The notes below the pieces were generated by a model that did not search any database, was not told where the DNA came from, and was given only the letters and a program-made list of their open reading frames with translations. From positions 1 to 37,065 of the forward strand of contig CAZEDU010000044.1 in assembly GCA_964511185.1 (NCBI GenBank): a stretch of DNA of 37,065 bases, written 5' to 3'. The stretch is from CAZEDU01 sp964511185. GTDB lineage: Bacteria; Myxococcota; Myxococcia; Myxococcales; Myxococcaceae. Made by a program: the position numbers and the translations under genes. Position 1 is the first letter of the stretch. Each line of letters starts with the position of its first letter. Shown one piece after another: positions 14,981-22,848 of this stretch.

Positions 14981-15128
14981 CGCCCACGGCCACACGAGCG
15001 CTGCCCCTTCAAAAATTCTTGCCGCTTGTCCCACCCAGGGGTGTCTCGAAAGTACGACGCGGACACGAGGGAAGCTTGAGGCCTCCGCCGGACCGTGAAA
15101 CGGCTGCCCGCCCACTTGGGGAGGACCG

Positions 15129-17081
15129 ATGGCTGGCTGGATTGTGGTTGTGTTGTTGACCGCGAGCGGGTTCGAAGAAAACCCAGGCGCGGCGGAGGCC
15201 TTCGAGCGCGGCAACCGCGCCGCCGAGTCGCAGAAGTTCGACGCCGCCGAGTCGCAGAAGTTCGACGCCGCCGCCGAGGCGTTCGCGCGTGTCACCGAGC
15301 TCGCGCCGGACAACCCGGCCGGTCACCTGAGCCTTTGCCTCGCTCGGACGGCGCTCGACCAAGACGCGGCCGCGGTCCCGGCCTGCCAGCGCGCCTTCGA
15401 GCTCGAAGACTCCCTCGACACCCGCCTGGCGCTCGCGGACGCCTATCTGGGGCGCCACGGTTTGGGTGACCTGCAGGCCGCCAAGTCGCTCTTGCAGCAG
15501 ACACTCCAAAAGCAGGCGCGTGGATCAGACGAGTGGGTGCGGACGAAGACCTATCTCTGCTTGGCTTTCCGGCAGGACAAGGCGACCTACCACGCGGAGA
15601 CGTGCGCCTCGGAGCTGTTGGCCGCCGCGCCGGACGCGCCGTACGCCAACCTGCTCGCGCTCCCGACCGCCCTTCGCAAAGGCGGCTGGTCCGACGCGTC
15701 GAATCGACTCGAGAAGGCGCGCCCGGTCATGGACCCCGCTCAATACGCCGCGCTCCGAAAGCAGCTCGACGAGCAGGAGCCCGCCTGGCACCACTACGGC
15801 ATTCCTTGGCTCAAGGCCCTGGGCGTTTGGGCGGTGCTGTTCGCGCTGCTCGCGCTCGTCGGTGGCGCGCTGAGCTGGGCCACGCTCCACACCGCCAGGC
15901 GCCTCGCCACCGCGCGCGAGCAACACACGTCGGGCGTCGCGAAGCTCATCCGAACGCTCTACCGCCAGGTGGTCGGCGCTGGCGCGCTCTTCTACTTCGT
16001 CTCGCTGCCGCTCCTGGCCGCCACGGTGGTCGCGGTGGGAGGCGGCATCATCTACGGCTTCTTCGCCCTGGGCCGCATTCCGGTGAAGCTCGTGGTGATC
16101 GTCGGGGTGCTGCTCCTCACCACGCTCTTCGCGCTGATCAAGTCGCTCTTCATCCGGGTGCGAGACGACGATCCGGGCGACAAGCTCGACTGGAGAGAAG
16201 CGCCCAAGCTGCGGGCGCTGCTCGACGACGTCGCGCGCACGGTCGGCACCCGGCCGGTCGACAACGTGTACCTCACGCCCGGCACCGACCTGGCGGTGAT
16301 GGAGCGCGGCAGCATCTACAAGAAGCTCTCGGGCCGCTCGGAGCGGTGCCTCATCCTGGGGGTCGCGGTGATCGGCGGCATGACCCAGCGCGCGTTCCGC
16401 AGCGTGCTCGCGCACGAGTACGGTCACTTCTCGAACAAGGACACCGCCGGCGGAAACGTCGCGCTCGGCGCGCGCATCAGCCTTCTGCAGATGGGCCAGT
16501 CGCTCGCCGACAACGGCGCCGCTTGGTACAACCCGGCCTGGCTCTTCTTCCGCGTCTACTGGGCGGTCTACCTGCGCATCTCGCAGGGCGCCTCGCGGCT
16601 CCAGGAGGTCCTCGCCGATCGCATCGCCATCTTCAGCTACGGGTCCGCGGCCTTTCGCGAGGGCTACACGCACGTCATTCGGCGCAGCGTGCGGTTCGAC
16701 GCGTTCGCCAACTCGGCGCTCAACGAGGTGCTCGAGCAGAAGCTCCCGCTCTCGAACCTCTACCAGTTTCGCCCGTCGGCTCCGCCCAACCAAGACGAGC
16801 TGGAGAAGCGGTTTCAGGAGGAGCTCGAGCGCGAGCCGACCGCCTACGACAGCCACCCGTCGTCGAAGGACCGGCTCGGCTGGGCCGAAACCCTGGCGAT
16901 TCCGGCGCCGGCCTCCGGCGGCGGGGACGAGGCCCAGGTCTGGACCCTGTTCGAGGACCGGGCGGCGGTGGAGAAGCGCATGACCACGCAGATCAAGCAA
17001 AACGTGGCTGAAAACGCGGGGGTGATGATTCCAGACGAAGGGCCGGGGACCGCCATCGACTCCCAGCGCAACATCGGCTAA
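15129..17081 (+). CDS. TPR-containing M48-family membrane metalloprotease
   Basis: A 650-residue protein with three parts. A signal-like N-terminus precedes TPR-like helices (about 25-225). Three hydrophobic segments follow (about 237-257, 285-310 and 318-340). The C-terminal peptidase domain is of the HtpX/Ste24 type: the zinc motif HEYGH is at residues 429-433 and the third ligand is Glu493 in QEVLADRIA. A strong Shine-Dalgarno GGGGAGG precedes the ATG. Within the first TPR, a 24-base unit is duplicated exactly, giving AAESQKFD twice. M48 proteases act in membrane and envelope protein quality control; the substrate is not known. Two small envelope-type genes follow on the same strand. Confidence 0.85.
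   Translation: MAGWIVVVLLTASGFEENPGAAEAFERGNRAAESQKFDAAESQKFDAAAEAFARVTELAPDNPAGHLSLCLARTALDQDAAAVPACQRAFELEDSLDTRLALADAYLGRHGLGDLQAAKSLLQQTLQKQARGSDEWVRTKTYLCLAFRQDKATYHAETCASELLAAAPDAPYANLLALPTALRKGGWSDASNRLEKARPVMDPAQYAALRKQLDEQEPAWHHYGIPWLKALGVWAVLFALLALVGGALSWATLHTARRLATAREQHTSGVAKLIRTLYRQVVGAGALFYFVSLPLLAATVVAVGGGIIYGFFALGRIPVKLVVIVGVLLLTTLFALIKSLFIRVRDDDPGDKLDWREAPKLRALLDDVARTVGTRPVDNVYLTPGTDLAVMERGSIYKKLSGRSERCLILGVAVIGGMTQRAFRSVLAHEYGHFSNKDTAGGNVALGARISLLQMGQSLADNGAAWYNPAWLFFRVYWAVYLRISQGASRLQEVLADRIAIFSYGSAAFREGYTHVIRRSVRFDAFANSALNEVLEQKLPLSNLYQFRPSAPPNQDELEKRFQEELEREPTAYDSHPSSKDRLGWAETLAIPAPASGGGDEAQVWTLFEDRAAVEKRMTTQIKQNVAENAGVMIPDEGPGTAIDSQRNIG
15222..15269 (+). repeat. Exact 24-bp tandem duplication inside the M48 gene
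   Basis: The unit at 15222-15245 is repeated without mismatch at 15246-15269. The reading frame is kept and eight residues (AESQKFDA) are added to a TPR helix. Zero divergence points to a recent duplication. Confidence 0.95.
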
Positions 17082-17124
17082 CCCGCTCCCGACAATCTCA
17101 CGGAAGAGTTGCCGGAGCTGTACC

Positions 17125-17406
17125 TTGAAGGCCTTTGCACTGATCACCCTGTTGTCGCTGCCCGCTTGGGCGTCCGCCCCCGCTCAGGAGAACGGCTCGC
17201 CGTTGCTCGTTCGCGTGGGGGAAGAGCGTGGCCTTCCAGCGGAGAACATCACCACCGTGACCGTGGGGGACGTCGAAGTGCTCCAGGTCATCCCCCCGTC
17301 TGGGACTCCCTACATCAAGCTCAAAGGCCGGAAGGCCGGGCGCACCAACATCGTCCTCAAGACCTCGACCGGCCGGCGCATCGTCCACGCAGTCACGGTG
17401 CGGTGA
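17125..17406 (+). CDS. Secreted pilus-assembly N-terminal-type domain protein
   Basis: A 93-residue protein with a signal peptide (AFALITLLSLPAWASA) and a single small beta domain. The part from LVRVGEERGLPAENITTV to GRRIVHAVTVR resembles the N-terminal domain of CpaC/RcpA-type secretins of Flp pilus systems (VGDVEVLQVIP, LKGRKAGRTNIVLKT), but the secretin itself is missing. The start is TTG at 17125, supported by GGAG eight bases upstream and by the signal peptide beginning there. It follows the M48 gene by 43 bases and is probably co-transcribed. It may bind an envelope complex as a free-standing domain. Confidence 0.75.
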   Translation: MKAFALITLLSLPAWASAPAQENGSPLLVRVGEERGLPAENITTVTVGDVEVLQVIPPSGTPYIKLKGRKAGRTNIVLKTSTGRRIVHAVTVR

Positions 17407-17476
17407 CAGGCGGCCGGTTGTCGCCCGCTTGCGGCTTTTGAAAGAATCCGCATCCTGGTACGTCGGGCCTGCCACG

Positions 17477-18268
17477 ATGCGAACCTTCGTCACCGCCATC
17501 GCACTCGTCGTCGTCGCCGCCGGGGTCTTCTACTTCGGCCGGTTGACCGCCACACCGAGCCGGGCCGAGGTCACCATCGTCCCTCCCGCCGCGCCGGAGG
17601 CCGCCGAGCCTGCGTCTGCCGAGCCGCTCGAAGCCGCGGTCCCGGTGCAAGCCGAGATCGCCAAGGTCACCGCCGAAGAGGCGATGAAGCAGAAGCGCTA
17701 CGACGCCGCGCTGCAGGCCGCGATGCTCGCGGTCAACCTGGCGCCCGAGTGGGCCGAGGCCTACGCCGCCCGCGCCAATGCGTACCTGGCGCTCGCCACC
17801 ACGCAGCCCCAGGCGATTCCGAACTTCAGCAACACCTTCTGGTCCGGCATGACCGACGGCACCTCCGTGCAGGTCCGCCTGCTCGGCAACGGGCGCTTCG
17901 AGTGCGAAGGCGACATCTGCGCCGAAGCGGAAGGCCGCTGGAGCGCCGACGGCGGCTCGGTGCAGCTCGCCTATGACGATGGGGACACCGTCGAAGAGGC
18001 CTCGCTCGAGGGCGGCCGGCTGGTCGGCCACGGCCGGCTCAGGTCGGGCGGGGGGCGCTATCCGCTCAGCTGGGCCTCGAAGGACGTGAAGCTGCTCTCG
18101 AAGGACGAATACGAGAAGGTCGAGAAGTGGCTGCGCGCCGCGACCGACGACTTCGAGACGTACCTGAAGCTCAACCCGCAGGCGCCCGACCGCGCGACGG
18201 TGATCCTCTCCATCGCGCAGCTCAAAGTCCGCGCCGCCGCGGTGCGTGAAGCGAAGGCGCGGCTCTAG
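17477..18268 (+). CDS. Membrane-anchored TPR-type protein of unknown function
   Basis: A 263-residue protein with an N-terminal membrane anchor (TFVTAIALVVVAAGVFYFG), an Ala/Pro/Glu-rich linker, and a TPR-like helical pair (AAMLAVNLAPEWAEAYAARA). A beta-rich middle region (VRLLGNGRFECEGDICAEAEGRW) contains two cysteines that could form a disulfide. The C-terminus returns to helices (DDFETYLKLNPQAPD), another TPR fragment. The start at 17477 gives a sensible anchor; a TTG at 17429 is possible. Its TAG stop shares the bases CTAG with the stop of the convergent gene. The family is not recognised. Confidence 0.7.
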   Translation: MRTFVTAIALVVVAAGVFYFGRLTATPSRAEVTIVPPAAPEAAEPASAEPLEAAVPVQAEIAKVTAEEAMKQKRYDAALQAAMLAVNLAPEWAEAYAARANAYLALATTQPQAIPNFSNTFWSGMTDGTSVQVRLLGNGRFECEGDICAEAEGRWSADGGSVQLAYDDGDTVEEASLEGGRLVGHGRLRSGGGRYPLSWASKDVKLLSKDEYEKVEKWLRAATDDFETYLKLNPQAPDRATVILSIAQLKVRAAAVREAKARL

Positions 18269-18924
18269 AAGAGCCGGTAGCCGACACCCAGCATCAGCTG
18301 CCATCCGAGCGTCGTCTGCGGCACGCCGAACGGCTGCTTGATGATGTCCACGCCGAGCTTGCCGAGGACCAGGCCGCTCAGGTCGGAGTTGAGGTAAATC
18401 TCCGCGCCGCCGCCGGCGAGCGGCGTGAACTGGTAGCCGCCGCCGAAGGCGAACGTGTAGGGCACCTCGAGGACAGCGAGCGCTCGAACGATCTCCGCCA
18501 CCTGGAAAGACGCGACGGCGCCGAGCTTCGGGCGAAGGCCGATGTGCGAGAAGTTCCGGCCGTCGTAGTAGCGCGCGCCGGTGTTGAGCTCGACGCCCAA
18601 CCCGAGCAGCGGCGCCACCTCGACGATGCCTTGCTGGTAGACCAGGTAGCGCGCGACGACCTCGGCGCGCAGCGACAAGAGCAGGTAGTTCAGCGTCGCG
18701 TTGCCTTCCAGCTCGAAGGGCTGCTCGGCCAGGCGAAGCCCCTGGCGGTAGCCGCCGCCGACCTCGGGCGCCCCGACGAAGCCGTACGCCGACGCAGCGC
18801 CGCCGGGCAACACGGCGGGCGCCACCACCCCGCCGAAGGTCTCGGGCCGCGCCTCGAGGGACGCCCCTTGAGCGAACGCGGCTTGTGCGAACAACAACCC
18901 GCCACAGGCAAGAAGGGCGCGCAT
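18265..18924 (-). CDS. Putative outer-membrane beta-barrel protein
   Basis: A 219-residue secreted protein. The signal peptide RALLACGGLLFAQAAFAQ is followed by repeated amphipathic strands (NYLLLSLRAEVVARYLVY, AEIYLNSDLSGLVLGKLGV), and the chain ends in GVGYRLF, a typical terminal strand with Phe. Size suggests an eight-to-ten-strand barrel. No family could be named. It is convergent with the TPR-type gene and shares the bases CTAG with its stop. The start at 18924 was chosen for the signal peptide; TATAGA lies 10 bases upstream. Confidence 0.7.
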   Translation of the reverse strand: MRALLACGGLLFAQAAFAQGASLEARPETFGGVVAPAVLPGGAASAYGFVGAPEVGGGYRQGLRLAEQPFELEGNATLNYLLLSLRAEVVARYLVYQQGIVEVAPLLGLGVELNTGARYYDGRNFSHIGLRPKLGAVASFQVAEIVRALAVLEVPYTFAFGGGYQFTPLAGGGAEIYLNSDLSGLVLGKLGVDIIKQPFGVPQTTLGWQLMLGVGYRLF

Positions 18925-18934
18925 GTGCGCGGAT

Positions 18935-18940
18935 TCTATA
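18935..18940 (-). promoter_or_regulatory. Candidate -10 element (TATAGA) 10 bases before a start codon
   Basis: On the minus strand TATAGA precedes the barrel gene's ATG by 10 bases with no Shine-Dalgarno, consistent with a leaderless transcript. It matches the hexamer before the dsbD-like gene. Confidence 0.4.
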
Positions 18941-18970
18941 GCCCTCTTGGCCAAGGGCGAGTTTGACGAC

Positions 18971-18996
18971 GCCGGCCCGAAGCCGGCCGATTTTTT
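18971..18996 (+). terminator. Terminator-like hairpin in a divergent promoter region
   Basis: GCCGGC (18971-18976) pairs with GCCGGC (18982-18987) across CCGAA, and a run of six T follows three bases later. It has the form of an intrinsic terminator on the plus strand, but no plus-strand gene ends here. It may instead be an attenuator-like leader structure or a barrier to upstream transcription ahead of the PilZ gene. Confidence 0.45.
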
Positions 18997-19045
18997 GACC
19001 TGCCCGACAGAGCGCTACAGCCTTGTTGGCGGGAGGGTTCAACCG

Positions 19046-19489
19046 ATGACCGTTGCCGCCATGGCCGAGCGCCGAAGCCGCCGCCGCGAACCGCTGTACC
19101 AGTCGCGCCGCCGTTACCCGCGGGTCTTCCTCGACGTCGACTGGTTCGTGGAGTCGGCGGGCTGCTCGAGCCTGGGCCGCGGCCTGGAGATCTCCCTGCG
19201 CAGCGCGTTCTTGCCCATCGAGACCACCGCGCCGTTCCCGCCGGAGGTCACGCTCTACGTCTGCCTGCCGGGCCGCGCCCGCATGTTCCGCGCCTCCGGG
19301 ACCGCGAGCCAGCGAAACGGCAAGAAGGGCTGGCTCGTTCGCTTCGCCTCGGTCACCCAGGAGGACCTGGGCTTTCTGGGACAGGCGCTGCTCGAAGCGT
19401 GCGGCCTGTCCGCCTTCCCCGCGCTCGACCGGAAGTTCTCGCGCTTTGCCTCGCTGCCGAAGCGCTTCCTGACCCGCCCGTCCCGCTAA
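19046..19489 (+). CDS. PilZ-like domain protein with a degenerate c-di-GMP motif
   Basis: A 147-residue protein. The first PilZ element is present as RRRYPRVFLDVDWFVE (an RxxxR-type start). The second, normally D/NxSxxG, reads EISLRSA, so the acidic position is conservatively changed and the glycine is lost. The C-terminal part (GWLVRFASVTQEDLGFLGQAL) matches the end of many PilZ domains. Such degenerate copies often do not bind c-di-GMP. A Shine-Dalgarno GGGAGGG lies 8 bases before the ATG. A basic N-terminus (AERRSRRRE) precedes the fold. Confidence 0.65.
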   Translation: MTVAAMAERRSRRREPLYQSRRRYPRVFLDVDWFVESAGCSSLGRGLEISLRSAFLPIETTAPFPPEVTLYVCLPGRARMFRASGTASQRNGKKGWLVRFASVTQEDLGFLGQALLEACGLSAFPALDRKFSRFASLPKRFLTRPSR

Positions 19490-19554
19490 AGGCGCGAGGA
19501 GCCAAATAAAAGGGGTGCGGCGTGGACGCCTCGATCGCCCTGGCCCATTTGGGT

Positions 19555-19560
19555 TAGGTT
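19555..19560 (+). promoter_or_regulatory. Candidate -10 element (TAGGTT) 11 bases before a start codon
   Basis: TAGGTT precedes the ATG at 19572 by 11 bases, with no Shine-Dalgarno. A leaderless or nearly leaderless transcript is suggested. Confidence 0.35.
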
Positions 19561-19571
19561 GCCGCGCCCTT

Positions 19572-21551
19572 ATGCCTTCCCTTCGTTCCCCCCTGACGGG
19601 GCAGCCCCCGCTCCCCGCCGAGCTCTCCGAGGCCTTCCGGCCGCAGGTCCTGGTGGTCGACTCGGACGAGAGCGCGCGGCTGGTCTTGCGAGCGGCCCTC
19701 CTGCGCACCGGCTTCGAGCCCATCTCGGCCGCCAGCAGCCACCAGGCGCTCCAGCTCATCGCGCCCGGCCGCCCGGTCCCGTCCGCCGCGGTCATCGAGA
19801 CCGAGCTGTCCGGCGACGACGGCCTCTACCTGTGCGGCCAGCTCCGCGCCGACCTGCGCACCGCCGAGCTGCCGATCCTGCTCCTGTCGCGCAACCGGTC
19901 CGGCTACCAGGCCGAGCTCGCCGAGAGCGCGGGCGCCGACGACTGCTTCATCAAGCCGACCTTCGCGCGCGACGTGGCGAGCTGGCTCCAGCTCAAGAGC
20001 GCCTCGCGCGAGGGCGGGAGCTACTTCGTCCACTCCGCGCACCTGCCGCTCGCCTCGCTCTTGCGCGCGCTGCTCTCGGGCACCCGCGCCGGCCGCATCG
20101 ACGTGTGGGGCGGCCGCGGCAACATCGCGTTCCGCCGAGGACGGGTCATCGACGCGCAGCTCGAGGCGAGGAGCGGCACCGACGTGCTGCTCAAGCTGCT
20201 CGAGCTGGCCGACGGCGAGTACACGGTCACCTACGGCCCTTCGCTCCAGCGCGAGAGCTTCTCGCTCGACTTAAGAGACCTGACGCAGCAGGTCTTCCCG
20301 CACGTGCGCCGCTGGCGCTCGGCGGTCGACGAGGGCATGCCGCTGGGCGCCCGCCTGGCGGTGGACTTCGAGACCCTGGCCCGCGTTCTCTCCTCGATGC
20401 CCGACGAGATGAACCGGCTGCTGAGGCTGTTCGACGGCCGCCGCACGGTCCGCGACGTGGTGCTCGAGTGTCCGCTCAACGAGGTCACCACGCTGCGCGC
20501 GGTGACGCGGCTCTACAGCCAGGGCGTGCTCATGCCCGCGCCCGAGCCGACCGCGGCGGGGCTGCGTCCGCCCCCGCCGGGCTGGAGCGACTGGTCGCCG
20601 TCGTCGGGCATGGTGACGCGCCCGTTCGTCGACTTCGACGGCGCGTCGTTCGAGAGGCCGCCGCCCATTCAGCTCGACCCCGAGCTCGAGCGGCAGCTCG
20701 AGGCGTTCGCCATCGCGCCGCAGATCGAGCCGGCGGATCCCGCGCCGGTGCTCGAGCTGACCGAGGAGCTGGAGCAGCCGCTCGAGCTCGAGGTGGCGCG
20801 CACCCTCCAAGCCGCGGAGACCGCGCAGTCCGAGCCGATTCCGCTCACGCAGGTCAAGCCGCCGCAGCCGTCGACGCCGCGGTACCTCTCGCCCGGCGTG
20901 CCGGTGGGCAGGCTGACCTTGAAGCGCGCGGCGATGGAGGGCATCGCCGAGGCCGTCGAGTTCAAGTTCTTCAACACCGAGAAGCGGACGAGCCCGAGCG
21001 GCTTCTGGAACACGCTCGCGGTGGTGGCGGGCGCCGCCGCCGTGACCTTGGGCATCGCGCTGGTCATCGAGCGGCCGGGGCCGATCTTCTCGATGTTCGA
21101 AGCGGAGGCGAAGCCCAAGCGGATCATCGAGCTCGCGCCGCTCGAGCTGGCGCCGCACGCCGAGCCGTCCGGCATCGTCCTCGAGTCCAACACGGCCTAC
21201 TCCGAGGCGCTGCGCACCGGCCGCACGCTCTACGAGCAGAGCCGGCCTCGCCAGGCGGCGCGCTACCTGGAGCAGGCGGTCGCGCTCGAGCCGACCCGCG
21301 CCGCGGCGTGGGTGCTCTTGGGGCTGGCCCGCTTCGACGCCGATCAGCTCCAGGCCGCCGAGCACGCCGCGCGCAAGGCGCTCGAGCTCGAGCCGGGCAA
21401 CGGCCGCGCGCTCTTGCTCCTCGCGTCCATCGCGTACGACCAGGGCCGCGCGCCGCAGGGCAACGCCGCGCTCGAGAAGTACCTGGCGCTCGAGCCGAAT
21501 GGGCCCTTCGCGAAGGAAGCCCGCGCGCTGCTCGACCAGCACCGCCCCTAA
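19572..21551 (+). CDS. Pseudo-receiver / DUF4388 / TPR membrane protein
   Basis: A 659-residue multidomain protein. Residues 25-140 form a response-regulator receiver fold. The conserved Lys128-Pro129 is kept, but the phosphoacceptor Asp is replaced by Glu76 (VIETELSGDDG), and the acidic pair is D30-S31. Residues 150-222 are a DUF4388 (PATAN-like) domain (GRIDVWGGRGNIAFRRGRVI). A helical region and a long Pro/Glu-rich linker follow, then one membrane helix (about 480-500) and two to three TPRs at the C-terminus (QAARYLEQAVALEPTRAAAW). DUF4388 proteins are abundant in myxobacteria and linked to signalling; the role here is unknown. Without Asp it cannot be phosphorylated in the usual way. Confidence 0.8.
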   Translation: MPSLRSPLTGQPPLPAELSEAFRPQVLVVDSDESARLVLRAALLRTGFEPISAASSHQALQLIAPGRPVPSAAVIETELSGDDGLYLCGQLRADLRTAELPILLLSRNRSGYQAELAESAGADDCFIKPTFARDVASWLQLKSASREGGSYFVHSAHLPLASLLRALLSGTRAGRIDVWGGRGNIAFRRGRVIDAQLEARSGTDVLLKLLELADGEYTVTYGPSLQRESFSLDLRDLTQQVFPHVRRWRSAVDEGMPLGARLAVDFETLARVLSSMPDEMNRLLRLFDGRRTVRDVVLECPLNEVTTLRAVTRLYSQGVLMPAPEPTAAGLRPPPPGWSDWSPSSGMVTRPFVDFDGASFERPPPIQLDPELERQLEAFAIAPQIEPADPAPVLELTEELEQPLELEVARTLQAAETAQSEPIPLTQVKPPQPSTPRYLSPGVPVGRLTLKRAAMEGIAEAVEFKFFNTEKRTSPSGFWNTLAVVAGAAAVTLGIALVIERPGPIFSMFEAEAKPKRIIELAPLELAPHAEPSGIVLESNTAYSEALRTGRTLYEQSRPRQAARYLEQAVALEPTRAAAWVLLGLARFDADQLQAAEHAARKALELEPGNGRALLLLASIAYDQGRAPQGNAALEKYLALEPNGPFAKEARALLDQHRP

Positions 21552-21609
21552 GCGGCGCGCTGGAAAGTCGACACGCTCCGTCGGTCGCGCTAAACATCTG
21601 TTCCGTACC

Positions 21610-21638
21610 GGGGACTGTCCCCGAAGGGGAATGTCCCC
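21610..21638 (+). repeat. REP-like palindrome pair (locus B)
   Basis: GGGGACTGTCCCC (21610-21622), spacer GAA, then GGGGAATGTCCCC (21626-21638), followed by TGAAGTC. The same downstream TGAAGTC follows locus D. It lies between the DUF4388/TPR gene and ruvC. Confidence 0.9.
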
Positions 21639-21667
21639 TGAAGTCCTGCGCGGGAGCTGACACCGTC

Positions 21668-22237
21668 GTGCGCGTTCTCGGCATTGACCCTGGCAGCCGG
21701 TTCATGGGGTACGGGGTGGTGGAGGAGCGGTCGGGCCGGCTGGTGCACGTGGCGCACGGCGTGATTCGCGCCGACACCTCGGCGCCGCTGGCCGAGCGGC
21801 TCAACGCCCTCTTCTGCGAGCTTCGGCAGGTCGCCTCGGTGTTTCGGCCGAGCGCGGTCGCGGTCGAAGGCGTCTTCACCTGCAAGAGCCCGCGCAGCGC
21901 GTTGATCCTCGGCCACGCGCGCGGCATCGCGCTGTTGGTCGCGGCGCAGAACGCGCTGCCGGTGCACGAGTATCCGCCCGCGTCGGTGAAGCGCTCGATC
22001 GGCGCGGGCGGCGCGGCGCAGAAGGAAGGCGTCTTACGGCTGGTGCAGGCGTTCCTGCGCCTCGAGGCCATCGAGCGGTCCGACGCGGCCGACGCGCTGG
22101 CGGTCGCCATCTGCCACCTCAACCGCCACCGGCTGCCTGGCGCGGTCGGCATGGCCAAGCCCGCGCGCGCGTCTTCGGGCAAGAAAGGCTTCGGCGCGCT
22201 CGCCGAACGGCTCACGCCGAGCTATCGAAGCTTCTGA
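21668..22237 (+). CDS. ruvC: Holliday junction resolvase RuvC
   Basis: A 189-residue endonuclease that cuts Holliday junctions together with the RuvAB branch-migration motor. The catalytic acidic residues are in RVLGIDPGSR (first Asp), AVAVEGVF (Glu) and SDAADALAVAICH (the last Asp pair). The length is slightly above the usual 173, with a basic C-terminal tail (SSGKKGFGALAERL). The start is GTG at 21668, which places the first Asp at residue 7 as in the family. The stop TGA overlaps the ruvA start by one base. Confidence 0.95.
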   Translation: MRVLGIDPGSRFMGYGVVEERSGRLVHVAHGVIRADTSAPLAERLNALFCELRQVASVFRPSAVAVEGVFTCKSPRSALILGHARGIALLVAAQNALPVHEYPPASVKRSIGAGGAAQKEGVLRLVQAFLRLEAIERSDAADALAVAICHLNRHRLPGAVGMAKPARASSGKKGFGALAERLTPSYRSF

Positions 22238-22839
22238 TGATCGCCTCTTTGAAGGGACAGCTCGTCGAGAAGAACTTGAGCGACGCCGTGGTCGACGTCG
22301 GCGGGGTGGGCTACCGCGTCTTCCTGTCGCTCCTGTCGCTCGCGCGGCTGCCGGAGGAGGGCCAGCGCGTCGAGCTGCGCATCCGCACGGTGGTCCGCGA
22401 GGACGCCTTCGAGCTGTTCGGCTTCTTGAGCCGCCCCGAGGAGGACATGTTCCTGCTCCTCACCTCGGTCTCGCACGTGGGGCCCCGGCTGGCGATGATG
22501 GTGCTCTCCGGGCTCGAGGTCGACGAGCTCGCCGCGTCCATCTCGCGGGGAGAGGTCGCGCGGCTCACCAAGATCCACGGCGTGGGCCGAAAGACGGCCG
22601 AGCGGCTCGTGCTCGAGCTCAAGGACAAGGTGAAGGCGCTCTCCATCGAGGCGAAGGGGCAGGGCAAGGCGCCGCTCCCCGGTCCGCTGTCGGACCTCAC
22701 CTCCGCGCTGGTCAATCTGGGCTACAAGCCGGCGCAGGCCGAGAAGGCGGCCGAAGCGGCCCAGTCCCGTGCGGGCAACGACGCGCCCTTCGAGCTGTTG
22801 TTCCGCGAGGCGCTCAAGGGGCTGCGTCAGGGCGTGTAG
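22237..22839 (+). CDS. ruvA: Holliday junction DNA helicase subunit RuvA
   Basis: A 200-residue protein that forms the tetramer holding the junction and loading RuvB. The N-terminal OB domain begins MIASLKGQLVEK. Two helix-hairpin-helix elements follow (LTSVSHVGPRLAMMVLSG, and LTKIHGVGRKTAERLVLEL), and the C-terminal domain III starts near LTSALVNLGYKPAQAEKA. It overlaps ruvC by one base (TGATG) and precedes ruvB by 9 bases. Confidence 0.96.
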   Translation: MIASLKGQLVEKNLSDAVVDVGGVGYRVFLSLLSLARLPEEGQRVELRIRTVVREDAFELFGFLSRPEEDMFLLLTSVSHVGPRLAMMVLSGLEVDELAASISRGEVARLTKIHGVGRKTAERLVLELKDKVKALSIEAKGQGKAPLPGPLSDLTSALVNLGYKPAQAEKAAEAAQSRAGNDAPFELLFREALKGLRQGV

Positions 22840-22848
22840 AGGTGAGGC

